Origin: Pseudomonas putida | Lineage (GTDB): Bacteria > Pseudomonadota > Gammaproteobacteria > Pseudomonadales > Pseudomonadaceae | Direction: 5' to 3' | DNA: 64,000 nucleotides | NCBI RefSeq assembly: GCF_026625125.1 | Contig: NZ_CP113097.1 | Coordinates: 2,914,001-2,978,000, forward strand | Part shown: positions 27,625 through 37,242 of the stretch, in pieces | How the letters are laid out: each line of letters opens with the position of its first letter | How positions within the stretch are numbered: position 1 is the first letter of the stretch | Translations under genes and position numbers: made by a program | The notes under the pieces: generated by a model | The model's database searches: none | Seen by the model: the letters and a program-made list of their open reading frames with translations, nothing else | What the model was told of the DNA's origin: nothing

Positions 27625-30600
27625 TCAATCCGCGGTTTCTTTAAGCACCAAGGCAGCCCCTTTGGCCAGCCCCCCTATAGCCACCTGACCTTTAGGTGTC
27701 CAGGGAAGGTTTTTGGTTGGATTGATATAGATGCGAAGCTCAGTCTCATATCCTTCCTCCAGGCCAGAGACGATGACCAGGTAGAAGTTGGTTTTGCTTT
27801 CTTCAGCGCGGCGGAACTCGGCTTCGGTGAGGGTGATTTCACCAGGCGCTCCGCGAGCGAACGACTTCATCTCGATGAATGTGCTCTTATCCAAAGCTCC
27901 GTCAGCACCGATTCCTCTGCAGGACTGTAAATCAACCAGCACAGCATCGTCCCGCTGCAACGAAGCTTCCAGATAAGCCCACGCTTTGGTCTGCAATTCT
28001 GCGGAGGAGTACTGCTTGTAGGCGCTTTCTGGCACCGACGTAGAAGGTGCTCTTTTGGGTGTAACGGGCGGCTTTGACAAAGGGTCAGTTTTGCGCGGCT
28101 GCGGCCCCTTATGTGCAAGGCTGCTCCCATCTACGGTTTCGACAGTAAATTGGAAGTCGTGAGGCAGCGCCTTCAGCTTACGTGTCTGGATGGGGCGCTC
28201 AGCACTGTCCGTGATAGACGTAGCGCCGGCATCCCGCTTGATGATGCGTTTACGATTACTGCCTTTCAAACGCTCCTGTTCGGCAATCAACATGTCAAGA
28301 CTGGTCTCCTCAGCATCAGTCGCCAGATTGATGTCGGGGAAGTATTCCCGGTCTTGGCTGGTAGCCCAGGCGGAAACCCACGCGAGCGCAATTTCACGCA
28401 TGCACGTACCATCGCCCAGACCCGCGATCGCGACGCCCCCATACTCGCTCCTGCCGATGAATTTCTCGTCATCGAAATGCACCGCGAGATCGGATAAGTG
28501 GGAGTAGGCATGTAGCTGAATAGAAATTTGCCGCGCCCCCTGGGGGGCTGCGTTAACGATCAGCTGTCCTGGCAGATGCATATTGAGTGTCGCGTTTTCA
28601 AACCGATTCCAAGGCTCCATCGCTTTGTAAGAGCGCTCATCATCTCTCGCAAGATCAGCTTTCAGTATGCGAAGTGCAGCTTGGAAACGGAATTCGAGCT
28701 CGTCATTGGTCACATTCGTTTTCGCCGGGGCAGCTGCAGCGAATGGGAGTCGCTCCAGGCCCGCAGCGTTCACGAATCGAGAAATGGTGTCAGCCGCACA
28801 GGGTGGCGTCCACAAGGCGATCTTTTCGGATCGAAGATTTGAGTAGTGTGAGTAATACAGAGGACGCTTGGTTGTCCAGGTATCGCCTGACCGTAATGGC
28901 AGCAGGCTCAGGCTTCGACGATCTGCGGCAGTCGCTTTGTCCAGCTGCCTGTCCATGTGCCGATAGATGTCCAGCAACAATGCGTCGTGCTTCGGGTCGT
29001 ACGCGGTTTTCGCTAGGGATTCCAGCTCACGAATACAGCTTTTCAAGTCAGGATGACTGATGCCCAACGCGTTCCACAAAGGGGTAAGGCTGCGGTCATA
29101 CAGAACGAAAGGTTGTCTGCCATGGAAGATGTCTTTGCCGGCAAAGACCGCTCGCATGCTGAACCATTCCTTGCTGCCCCTGGAGGTTGTGACGCAGGGC
29201 GCAATCAGCCCTTTTTGAGAGCGCTGAATGCCAAATTTGCCACGTAGGCTTCCCGCCTGCATGTCGCCGATCATCGCTTCATGCGCGACGGTAGAACCGC
29301 CCTGTGGGCAATGACCAGCCAGAGCCTTGTACAACCTCATCAGGCTGACGTCATCAGATGACGACGTGCTCCTGGCACGCTCAAGAGCCGCTACCAGCTG
29401 TGAAACGGGCGGATTGACGCGCATTCCCAGCGCGCGCGCAAATTCGCTATTGGCGTCGGTTTCTGTCAAGCCACTGGCAAAATCCGTGTGATGCTCGTAC
29501 ATCGCGAGTGTGACCTTCGTCTCGACGATGAGGGTGCCAGGTTTACACGGTGTACCTGCGTAGTTGGGGTACCACGCATTGTCAATCAACCTTCCGAGCC
29601 ACGTGGTGGGCACCGGCGAGCTATCGCTCCTGCCGCTTTCTCGGTAAGCGAAGGTTCTGCTATACGGCTCGAAGGAGAGCCAGTTGCTGTCGATACAGCG
29701 AAACAGGGCTATCGCTCTTTCAACGGCGGTGGGGGCGGCCACTGGCGCCGAAGCACGAGATTTTCCGCCTCTGCGCGATACAGGTTGGGCTGGGCTCTGG
29801 CGAATGTGGCGTATGACGGCATCAAGATCAGGCGAGGCGAAATCACGCCGCAGGCCGCCGCGTGCTCGGCCCAGGAAACGGCGTGCTGCATATTGGGACG
29901 GGAGCACGATGTGTGCGGAGTCCGTCGTGGCTTCAACAAGGCGAGGAGAAACCTCGGCGCCCAGCAGTGACAGAAAGCGCTTTACACCTCGCTTTCGACT
30001 GGTAGCAACTGAATCGCCCTGGATGCCCCGTTGTTCTGCTCTGCTGATTTTGAACACCTCGGCATAGCTGGGGGACGCCCATAGCAGCTCAGGGGTGGTT
30101 CCAGCTGCCTTCGACCACGTATCTTGCGAATCAGCGATGGAGGCTGGCAGGTATACGCTGGTCGGCGAGGCGAGCACCTTCGAAACTGTTGATCGACCAT
30201 CCTCGAGTGCAACATAGCTGAACGCGTCAATCAGCAGTGCCGCGCCTACCTCCGAGCCCAAGTCACTGTTCTTGGTATCAACGTGCTCAAACAGGTCTCG
30301 CAGATCGAGTAGGTCTTGTTTATCGGCTGTGATGGGATCTTGCGCGAATCGCCTGGCAAACGCTTCAAGCACGTCCTGGGCGGCTACGGCTGTCTTGTAA
30401 TTGGCGTTCTCTGATAGCCACTCGATGAGGGAGGCGTACGGTGTAGCAAGCAGAAGAGGGTGAACTACATTCGTCAGATGATGGCGAGCTGCAAAGCCAA
30501 TTGCGGGTGGCTGCCCCGTTAGCCACGAGTCGGCTTCGTCTTCGGCTTTGGCTTGTGTACGCCGCCCGCTTGCAAGCGGCACCCATTGAGCGCCCAGCAG

Positions 30601-32109
30601 CAGATAGTCTTCGTCCAGTTCGAGGCATTTTATAGCCATGTCCAGGAACCACGCCGGCGATTTTTGCTCGAATCCGTCCTGGTCACAGTGTTCGAATACA
30701 TCCGCAAGCGCGAGAGCGTGTGAAATGGAGAGCGCTTTCAGGACGACACGCCAACGTCCATCTCTGTCCCGCATCCACTCGGGCAGCATCGGCAACCCGC
30801 TCACCGCGAGGTGGTCAGCTTCCGTCAGCATCCCGTCGATCGACTCATCGCAGTACGAAATCTGACTCAGCGCATAGCGGCCATCAATGAGGGTGGGACA
30901 CGCTTTGAAAGCCTCAATCGCTTTGCTCCATTGTTCATGGAACAATTTGTTGAGCCAGTCCGAACTGCTGTCCGTCTTCGCGCCGACAGGGATGGCCAGC
31001 CAAGCAAGCGTATTGCGTTGCTGGGCTAGATAGATGGCCAGCTCACCTAAAAACTGCCCGGATGCCTCAGTCAACCACTGGTTCCAGGCGCCGTGAATCA
31101 TGTCCTCTCGGGAGGTGGACGGGTCAAACTGTGCGTCCAGAGAAAACGCCGCATTGGTGTGAATCTTGGTGGGCAGCGCGATGTGGATTCGTCCATGAGC
31201 CCTACCATCTACCGGTATCGCAACACCAATGGGCGTGAAATCGCCGGTCGCCTTGGCAGCGCGTGCCTTACCGGCTGGAACCTTCACGTCACAAACGAAG
31301 CGCTCCCAAAGGTTGTCGTCCACCAGGAAGGTTGAGTGAGTGACACGGCTCTGCTGCTTACCAAGTGCGAGTTTGAAATGGCGATCGGGTTGAGTCTGCT
31401 GGATTGCAAGATGCTTGAGCGAAATGCCCTCATCCAGATCGAATAAGGTGATCGCGCGGACGTTATCCAGGAAAACCAAGTCACTGGGGGCCCAATCATC
31501 GAACCAGGCTTCCAGAGAATCGATGTCATAGTCTGGAGAGAGATCGACGCTCACCATGGTATGACCGGCGTTGGGGTCGTAAAAACCCCTGATCGCCTCG
31601 GCTTCCTCCACCATGGCCACGTGGTCATCGCGTGAGCCGAAATGGAAGGGGGCGCTGTGGACTGTCAGGTTGTCGCCGAGCTGGGTGAGGGTTTTGAGGC
31701 CGATCCCGAACCGCCCTTTAAGCACCGCTGACTGCTGCTTGGTGGAATAGAACGGGTAGATCATCGGTAGCACGTGGGGCAGTTCAACGGGCAGACCGTT
31801 ATGGACGATCACCAGCTGCTTATTGCCTTGAACCGTTTGCACCCCGAACTGCACGGCAGTGGCATCAAGGTCATCAGCATTCTGGATAACCTCGCGAAGC
31901 CCTTGGTAGGGGTCGGTATTCAACCGTTTGGCGCCCTGATTGCCGCCCTTGAGGAGGGTGGTCAGGATCTCGGGCTGCTCGCGCTGAAGCTTAACAAACT
32001 CAGTTAACGCGGCATTCGCATACGCTTTGCTGCGCAGCGTCGTTTCCTTGAAGGTAGAAGCTGAGTTGAAGCAGGCTGTAGCGTGCAAGCGTCCGAGTTG
32101 CTCGTCCAT
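27625..32109 (-). CDS. Sacsin/NO VEIN-like GHKL ATPase with DUF3883-like C-terminus
   Basis: The 1494-residue protein begins with a GHKL (Hsp90-type) ATP site: LREVIQNADDLDATAV (Asn near 77, Asp near 80), then a glycine loop GRFGIGLKTLTQLGD near residue 131. The long middle region has no recognised domain. Near the C-terminus AWAYLEASLQRDDA and GADGALDKSTFIEMKS resemble DUF3883, the end domain of NO VEIN-like proteins, which may be nuclease-like (E-x-K). Proteins with this plan are frequent in defence islands. GGAG lies eight bases before the ATG. Confidence 0.75.
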   Translation of the reverse strand: MDEQLGRLHATACFNSASTFKETTLRSKAYANAALTEFVKLQREQPEILTTLLKGGNQGAKRLNTDPYQGLREVIQNADDLDATAVQFGVQTVQGNKQLVIVHNGLPVELPHVLPMIYPFYSTKQQSAVLKGRFGIGLKTLTQLGDNLTVHSAPFHFGSRDDHVAMVEEAEAIRGFYDPNAGHTMVSVDLSPDYDIDSLEAWFDDWAPSDLVFLDNVRAITLFDLDEGISLKHLAIQQTQPDRHFKLALGKQQSRVTHSTFLVDDNLWERFVCDVKVPAGKARAAKATGDFTPIGVAIPVDGRAHGRIHIALPTKIHTNAAFSLDAQFDPSTSREDMIHGAWNQWLTEASGQFLGELAIYLAQQRNTLAWLAIPVGAKTDSSSDWLNKLFHEQWSKAIEAFKACPTLIDGRYALSQISYCDESIDGMLTEADHLAVSGLPMLPEWMRDRDGRWRVVLKALSISHALALADVFEHCDQDGFEQKSPAWFLDMAIKCLELDEDYLLLGAQWVPLASGRRTQAKAEDEADSWLTGQPPAIGFAARHHLTNVVHPLLLATPYASLIEWLSENANYKTAVAAQDVLEAFARRFAQDPITADKQDLLDLRDLFEHVDTKNSDLGSEVGAALLIDAFSYVALEDGRSTVSKVLASPTSVYLPASIADSQDTWSKAAGTTPELLWASPSYAEVFKISRAEQRGIQGDSVATSRKRGVKRFLSLLGAEVSPRLVEATTDSAHIVLPSQYAARRFLGRARGGLRRDFASPDLDAVIRHIRQSPAQPVSRRGGKSRASAPVAAPTAVERAIALFRCIDSNWLSFEPYSRTFAYRESGRSDSSPVPTTWLGRLIDNAWYPNYAGTPCKPGTLIVETKVTLAMYEHHTDFASGLTETDANSEFARALGMRVNPPVSQLVAALERARSTSSSDDVSLMRLYKALAGHCPQGGSTVAHEAMIGDMQAGSLRGKFGIQRSQKGLIAPCVTTSRGSKEWFSMRAVFAGKDIFHGRQPFVLYDRSLTPLWNALGISHPDLKSCIRELESLAKTAYDPKHDALLLDIYRHMDRQLDKATAADRRSLSLLPLRSGDTWTTKRPLYYSHYSNLRSEKIALWTPPCAADTISRFVNAAGLERLPFAAAAPAKTNVTNDELEFRFQAALRILKADLARDDERSYKAMEPWNRFENATLNMHLPGQLIVNAAPQGARQISIQLHAYSHLSDLAVHFDDEKFIGRSEYGGVAIAGLGDGTCMREIALAWVSAWATSQDREYFPDINLATDAEETSLDMLIAEQERLKGSNRKRIIKRDAGATSITDSAERPIQTRKLKALPHDFQFTVETVDGSSLAHKGPQPRKTDPLSKPPVTPKRAPSTSVPESAYKQYSSAELQTKAWAYLEASLQRDDAVLVDLQSCRGIGADGALDKSTFIEMKSFARGAPGEITLTEAEFRRAEESKTNFYLVIVSGLEEGYETELRIYINPTKNLPWTPKGQVAIGGLAKGAALVLKETAD

Positions 32110-32696
32110 AATGGACTACTCCATGAAGGCATTTTGAGATCGGTCGAGCATAGACCGGCTTTGGGGCGAGTTCCATGGATGCAGTACGCTTCAAATGAGT
32201 GCCGCCACTGATGTCTGAGGGCGACCAGAGGATTGCTCTGTTCGTATTTGCATACCTTGCCAAAAAAGCCAGAGTCCAGGCCTTCGCCCGCATCCATTGG
32301 CCTTCGCAATGACGCGCGCCTATCGGCACTACTAGCGATTGAGTGCCTCCGTCGCCGGCGGCTCCTGGCTGACCTCGCACGCTGGCGGAGCAGGTGTTTT
32401 TTGCTAATGCACTTGCCTACACGTGGACGGGTAGCTGTTGCGGGGAAACTCATCAACGGCTTTATCCATAGCCTTTTTCGTGGGGCGTCAATCAGCCACT
32501 GAACTCATATCTGGATCCGGCGCGGCGTCAAACGCTGCAAGGTATCGCACTGGGCAACCGTGACTGATTGCGTTCTCTCGGAGCCTGTGCGAAAAATGCT
32601 GGCCTGTAGCCACCGATGGTGACCCAGGGCGCGCCTCATATTGCACTCAAGGCCGGTAGTGGCGCACGGAACCAATCCAGGACAAGCGAGGCAAGG
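32110..32696. other. Intergenic stretch without a supported gene
   Basis: Open frames exist on both strands but overlap each other and read as low-complexity Arg/Ser/Ala sequence. The region lies between divergent genes and should hold both promoters. A GAGG ribosome site at 32688-32691 serves the plus-strand gene. Confidence 0.4.
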
Positions 32697-33833
32697 ATGC
32701 GTAGGTTGATTTCACTGCTGGTGATGTACTGCCTCTTCAGCATGCTGCTTATCGCGGCGATCGGGATGGCGACGACGAGCCTGTTGGCAGGCTTGGCCAT
32801 GTTGATAGCTGCGCTGCTGTTCCTGCCGCCAGTCAACGATTGGTTTACCGCCAAGACAGGCAAACCACTAACGCCAGCCTTTCGATTTCTGGGCCTCATA
32901 GGACTTATCGTTCTGTCGAACGCCGCGCTCAACGCACAGTTGAAGCAGGACAACATAGACCGAGAAGTGAGGGCCGCTGCTGATCAGAAGCAACAAGCGG
33001 AGAAGGAAGCCCAGGAGCAGCGTGAGTATTTGGCAGCTCATCGCCCGCAAATTCTGCAAGAGATGCAGGGCAAGGTGGCGAACAAGGATTATCAAGCAGC
33101 GGCGGTGCTGGCCCGAAAGTACCAGGGGCTGGGAGATGCGGAAGTGGATGCAATCGCAAAAACTGCATTGGAGGGCGAAAAATCACTCCTGGATCAACAG
33201 CGCAAAGCTTCCCTTGTAGCCACGCTGAAAACGTTGAAACCACAGCAATACCAAGAGCTCGCCAGCACCTATCGCCAACTGGCCGCCCTGGAGCCTGACA
33301 ACGCTCGCTATATTTCAGAGGCTAAACGCCTCGCCCAGCTCGTTACCGATCAGGAAGCTATTGCCAAGCAAAAGGCTGCCGAGCATGAGGCCCGAGAGAC
33401 GCAGCGCAATGCCGGCCTGCTATGGAACTACGTGGAGTCGGATGACTCAATGACGGGCAAAAAGATCAAATTCGCGGTGGTCGATTCGACGAATTCCGTG
33501 GATTTTGGTTTCCCGTACAACGGCTCTCAGCGCGGCAAGCTCAGCCTGCGTAAGCATCCCCGCTGGGGCGAGTCGGCATACGTCTCGCTGGAGAAAGGAC
33601 AGTTCGTCTGCGGTTACGACAACTGCAACCTTCGAGTGCGCTATGGAGAGGGTGCACCTCAGCGGCTCAGCGCTTCGGAGCCTAGCGATCACAGCACGAA
33701 TCTCCTGTTCATTACCAATCACAAGCAGTTCATAGCGCAGGTCAGGAAAGTCAACAAAGTCTACATAGAGGCGGAGTTCTACCAAGAAGGCAATCGGGTG
33801 TTCGAATTCAACGTCAGCGAGCTCAACTGGTGA
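32697..33833 (+). CDS. Membrane protein with long coiled coil (378 aa)
   Basis: The start is ATG 32697 with GAGG six bases upstream; the frame continues to 32616 without a ribosome site. Three hydrophobic segments fill residues 1-80 (LISLLVMYCLFSMLLIAAIG, LLAGLAMLIAALLFL, LGLIGLIVLSNAAL). A coiled coil rich in Gln, Lys, Glu and Ala covers about 85-250. A C-terminal soluble domain contains FAVVDSTNSVDFGFPYNG and VSLEKGQFVCGYDNCNLRVRY, which resembles periplasmic or cytosolic beta-sandwich domains in unknown proteins. No enzyme motif seen. Confidence 0.65.
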   Translation: MRRLISLLVMYCLFSMLLIAAIGMATTSLLAGLAMLIAALLFLPPVNDWFTAKTGKPLTPAFRFLGLIGLIVLSNAALNAQLKQDNIDREVRAAADQKQQAEKEAQEQREYLAAHRPQILQEMQGKVANKDYQAAAVLARKYQGLGDAEVDAIAKTALEGEKSLLDQQRKASLVATLKTLKPQQYQELASTYRQLAALEPDNARYISEAKRLAQLVTDQEAIAKQKAAEHEARETQRNAGLLWNYVESDDSMTGKKIKFAVVDSTNSVDFGFPYNGSQRGKLSLRKHPRWGESAYVSLEKGQFVCGYDNCNLRVRYGEGAPQRLSASEPSDHSTNLLFITNHKQFIAQVRKVNKVYIEAEFYQEGNRVFEFNVSELNW

Positions 33834-33976
33834 CAGATCTGCCAGTGAGCAATACCTTCCAGCCTGCCTGCACATCGGAGTGCATACGGTGGACTACTTT
33901 CACGTGACGGGCGATGGCTGGATCTTAGGCCTGGCTGGCGCTCAGCAATCATCAGACAGCAAGAGAGAGCGCTCCG

Positions 33977-34993
33977 ATGAGGTTACTTTCGTGGTTGTTC
34001 GGCAAGCGTGATAAGCCCAATCCCCCAGCAGTGATGATCAAGGATGCTCCTCAACCAATTGTCGAGCTGTCGAAAACCTTCTTATGCATCGATGCAATCG
34101 AATGGCACGGCTTGTTCAAGAAATCTCCAAACCGCAAGTGGGCTGTGTCGTGGCGCGACAGTACCCCGGATGGCTCCAGGGGAGGCCACCGGGAGAGCGG
34201 GGAGGGTCGATATCTACTGGTCAACCTTTCCACTGGCGCCGTTGCTGCTCAGGGATCCCTGCCTAGGCCAAACCAGGGTCAGGTTGCCGACAACGGCACC
34301 TTCTCCATAGAGGACTGGCATTTTGGAAGCAACCTGTCCGGCACTTTCCATGTCTTTTCCGCCGATGGGACGCCCATCGTCCTGCGCACCTTCACAGCCA
34401 ACATCCTGGAAAGTGGACTCTCCAAAAACGGGAAGCTGGCTTACTGCATAACGGCAAATAGCCCGACAGAGGATGCCGGAAAACTGACCCTGTTCGACCT
34501 GACGACCGGGCATGTGCTTTTCTCTGTAAGGCCGCGACGCTTTGGCGCTGACAAGATCGAGTTTGACGAGAAGCACTGCCAGCTGGTCTTCAAGGTTTCC
34601 GGCGGTGGCGAGTACCGCTACGGTGCTGATGGCACCATCCTGGATGAACACACGGCTGATGATGCGTTCCTGAATTCGAGCGACTACTCCGCCGTGATCC
34701 TTTCTGCAGAATCCATGTTGAAAGGCGACTCGACGTTGCTAACCCCCGAAAAGGGACAGGAAATTCTAGAAGCTCTGATTCGCGCCCGGCGCATTGGCGC
34801 GGATATGAATCCTGCATGGAAACCCACAGCGCTCAAAGTCCAAGGCCTGGCGCACGAAGCCTTATCACAGGTCACAGAGGCGATCGCATGCTACGAGGAG
34901 GCGCTCAGCCTGAATCCCAAGATCGGGGTAAAAAGAAAGCTCGATTTGCTTCGTAAACGAGCCGGTATGGACACCCGTAAGACGGCTGAATGA
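33977..34993 (+). CDS. Beta-propeller-like protein with C-terminal TPR
   Basis: The 338-residue protein has repeated beta-strand phrases such as YLLVNLSTGAVAAQG, SGTFHVFSADGTPIVL and LTLFDLTTGHVLFSV. These suggest a propeller-like or dispersed beta fold. They are followed by a helical tail with one TPR-like unit, LAHEALSQVTEAIACYEEAL and SLNPKIG. No catalytic motif. It follows the coiled-coil membrane protein by 143 bp on the same strand. Confidence 0.6.
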   Translation: MRLLSWLFGKRDKPNPPAVMIKDAPQPIVELSKTFLCIDAIEWHGLFKKSPNRKWAVSWRDSTPDGSRGGHRESGEGRYLLVNLSTGAVAAQGSLPRPNQGQVADNGTFSIEDWHFGSNLSGTFHVFSADGTPIVLRTFTANILESGLSKNGKLAYCITANSPTEDAGKLTLFDLTTGHVLFSVRPRRFGADKIEFDEKHCQLVFKVSGGGEYRYGADGTILDEHTADDAFLNSSDYSAVILSAESMLKGDSTLLTPEKGQEILEALIRARRIGADMNPAWKPTALKVQGLAHEALSQVTEAIACYEEALSLNPKIGVKRKLDLLRKRAGMDTRKTAE

Positions 34994-35001
34994 GCCTTTT
35001 T

Positions 35002-35025
35002 ATAGGAGTACAGATGTACTCCTAT
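35002..35025. promoter_or_regulatory. Palindromic operator candidate (GAGTACA-type), site 2
   Basis: The core GGAGTACAGATGTACTCC sits inside a 24-bp dyad (ATA... ...TAT, all arms pairing). It begins nine bases after the TPR gene stop. No gene start lies close downstream on the plus strand, so it may be a displaced operator or act as a terminator-like dyad. It matches the sites at 23697 and 38360. Confidence 0.5.
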
Positions 35026-35222
35026 CATTGAGCGCCATGACGAAGCCGCTTCACAGCAAGCCTCAGTCTCAACGTTTCCCAGGCTGATTATCTGTTCGTG
35101 GCATGGAGTACCTCAGGCGCGCTCCGTGGTTGATCGTGCTGGCTTGAGCTCCGCTGGCCCTTATTCAACGCCAGAAGGATCGATGCTGCTGACTACGCTC
35201 GGGGTTACCCTCGCCATAGCGG

Positions 35223-35960
35223 CTAGACATTCGGGATCGCCCTGTTTTTATGGTAATTCTGCACAGCCTCCTCCATCTCTCGAACATACCTTTCAAACTC
35301 ATCGACGGCATATGTCAGGAATGTTTGACCCATGATGACGCCATCGAACATGTTGACCGACACTCCCGTTGCTCTACGAATGGCTGACAAGACCCTTTTT
35401 TCTGCGTGGGTCTTTTTTGTTTTACGGGTGCTCATCTCTTCATATCCCTCAGCAACGCCGTCGCTGTGGATCATGATGTTTCTAAGGACTGTGAGGTGAT
35501 CTAAATCCTTTATTTCGTTGCCACCCACCACATTGAGCAGCATGTACTGAGCCTTTTCTACAGGGCCCTTACCTTTGACCTCTCCATCGTGTCCAGTGAG
35601 CTCAATCATGAATTCCAGGCATTGGCTCACACGATGCTCGAACAAGCCGAAGATGGTGAGATACGCTGAGCGTCGCGTGAGCTGAGTGATCAAGAATTGG
35701 TGCATGGCCAAAGCCTCTTCAGGGTCATAAGCCACAGAAGAGCCGCACGAATAGCACGTTCGGATCCTGACGTAGCTTTCACCATACTGGTCGCATGCTT
35801 CCTCTTCGAATTCATGCGCGTTTACTGACCCTGACTCATTAGCCTCTTTGATCGCGAGCGCCACATTTTTTTCTGCCTGCTCAGCGAGCATTCGCATAAT
35901 CGAAATGGACTGACTCATCGCACACATGTGAACGCTAAAAATGAAATCCAGCTTAGCCAC
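35223..35960 (-). CDS. Uncharacterised protein with HEPN-like Rx4H motif
   Basis: The start is GTG 35960 with AAGGAGG just upstream, giving 245 residues; an extension to 35993 lacks a ribosome site. The helical protein contains TCYSCGSSV (one CxxC) and, in the second half, LDHLTVLRNIMIHSDG. Its R-N-I-M-I-H is the Rx4H of HEPN ribonucleases. The spacing after a helix starting GPVEKAQYML also fits a HEPN bundle. No antitoxin partner is adjacent. It lies 3' of, and on the same strand as, the recombinase gene. Confidence 0.6.
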   Translation of the reverse strand: MAKLDFIFSVHMCAMSQSISIMRMLAEQAEKNVALAIKEANESGSVNAHEFEEEACDQYGESYVRIRTCYSCGSSVAYDPEEALAMHQFLITQLTRRSAYLTIFGLFEHRVSQCLEFMIELTGHDGEVKGKGPVEKAQYMLLNVVGGNEIKDLDHLTVLRNIMIHSDGVAEGYEEMSTRKTKKTHAEKRVLSAIRRATGVSVNMFDGVIMGQTFLTYAVDEFERYVREMEEAVQNYHKNRAIPNV

Positions 35961-36088
35961 GTTGCCTCCTTGCAAACCCAGTTGAGCGAGCAAAGCTCAG
36001 CTTTGATTCTTTTGAAACGGCTGCCTCATGAACCCGCACTGACATCCACATCGATGATCTGTGAGTTTCTTTGCATTTGAATGCCAAG

Positions 36089-37024
36089 CTACGAGCTTCC
36101 CTCAAGCGTTCGTACCAATCCCCCAAACTGCTGTGCCGGCTCGACGTAGCGCAGGGCCGACTTCAGGTCACTCCAGCCAATGTACTCCATCAGTGTCTTG
36201 ATGTCCCAGCCAGAGCTGGCCGCCCAGGTAGCAAAGCCCCTGCGCATCGAGTGAGCGCTGTAGATCTCAGAAGGTAGCCCGCATCGTTCCAGCGTACCCC
36301 TGAGCAGGGGAATCAAACTGTGGGCCGCAAGCGCCTGGCCGCTGACATTACCCCAACGATCAATCCCCCTGAACACCGGGCCACGAGCAATGCCAGCAGC
36401 CTCGATCCAGTTCAGGTAAGCCTCAACAGGGCAGAGCTTATTGAGCGATGGCGTCCTGTATTCGCGACCAACATGCTGGCGATCACCCTTGCTGTGAGCC
36501 AGGTAGAACCTGATACCCACATAGCGCTCCGCCTGGGTGTTCTCGACTGTCAATCGAGACAACTCATCGCCGCGAAATCCTCGCCAGAACCCGATCGTGA
36601 GCAGCGCGATATCCCGGGTCGACTTCAACACACCTTGCATGTTGCCAGCGATGCGCGCATCGCTCGCTTCCTGCTGCAGAAACGCAACCGCCTTCTCAAG
36701 CTGCATTAAGGGCAGGGGAGCAGCCTGCTTCTGCTGGACGGGATGGAGCACCCGAATGCCCTTCAGGAGCTGGCGCACCTTTGGCGCCTTGGTGGGATCA
36801 GGAAAGCCATGGGTCTGGTGCCAGTTTGCAAGTGCCGCAAGACGCTGCTTCAGCGTGCTGATGGCCAACTGATCGGCGTACTCGGCGATGTAACGAACAA
36901 CGGCTTCAGTCGTGGTGGGCAGGAAACCGCCCCAGGTGGTTTCGAAGTGACTGATGGCAGCTGCATAGCTTTTGGAGGTATTGACCCGAACGCTGGCATC
37001 TAGATATCGATCCGCCTTGCTCAT
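36089..37024 (-). CDS. Tyrosine recombinase / site-specific integrase
   Basis: The 311-residue protein has an N-terminal SAM-like core-binding domain (residues about 1-110) and a catalytic domain with FWRGFRGDELSRL (Arg I), HSMRRGFATWA (H-x-x-R box) and the nucleophile Tyr in LKSALRYVEPA. All catalytic residues are present, so it should be active. It is divergent from a KfrA-like gene across a short regulatory region, a pairing common in Pseudomonas genomic islands. It probably moved part of this island; no att site could be fixed by eye. Confidence 0.9.
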   Translation of the reverse strand: MSKADRYLDASVRVNTSKSYAAAISHFETTWGGFLPTTTEAVVRYIAEYADQLAISTLKQRLAALANWHQTHGFPDPTKAPKVRQLLKGIRVLHPVQQKQAAPLPLMQLEKAVAFLQQEASDARIAGNMQGVLKSTRDIALLTIGFWRGFRGDELSRLTVENTQAERYVGIRFYLAHSKGDRQHVGREYRTPSLNKLCPVEAYLNWIEAAGIARGPVFRGIDRWGNVSGQALAAHSLIPLLRGTLERCGLPSEIYSAHSMRRGFATWAASSGWDIKTLMEYIGWSDLKSALRYVEPAQQFGGLVRTLEGSS

Positions 37025-37194
37025 ATTCAGCCCTTTTTGCTTCTTGGCCCGGCGGGGGCGCCGTCGCTCTCGCGTCCCCTCAATACCGCATTTCGAGGCA
37101 TTTTACCTGCGCAGGAGCGCCTGACAAGAGATAACACTCGATTATGTCTTTTCAAGATTACTGAATAAGAAGGCATTTCTAAGTGATAGGATAG

Positions 37195-37224
37195 TACGTA
37201 ATTACATGACACGTAATACAGTAC
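37195..37224. promoter_or_regulatory. Repeat-rich divergent regulatory region
   Basis: Between the recombinase and the KfrA-like gene, ACGTAATTACA and ACGTAATACA occur in tandem, flanked by GTAC at both ends. The placement 20-50 bp upstream of the KfrA-like start suggests an operator for that protein. Confidence 0.45.
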
Positions 37225-37242
37225 GAAATTGTAGGAGCTGAC

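Noticed and set aside
32004..32502. Overlapping open frames on both strands
   Set aside because: Arg/Ser/Ala-rich, no ribosome sites, mutually overlapping; judged non-coding.
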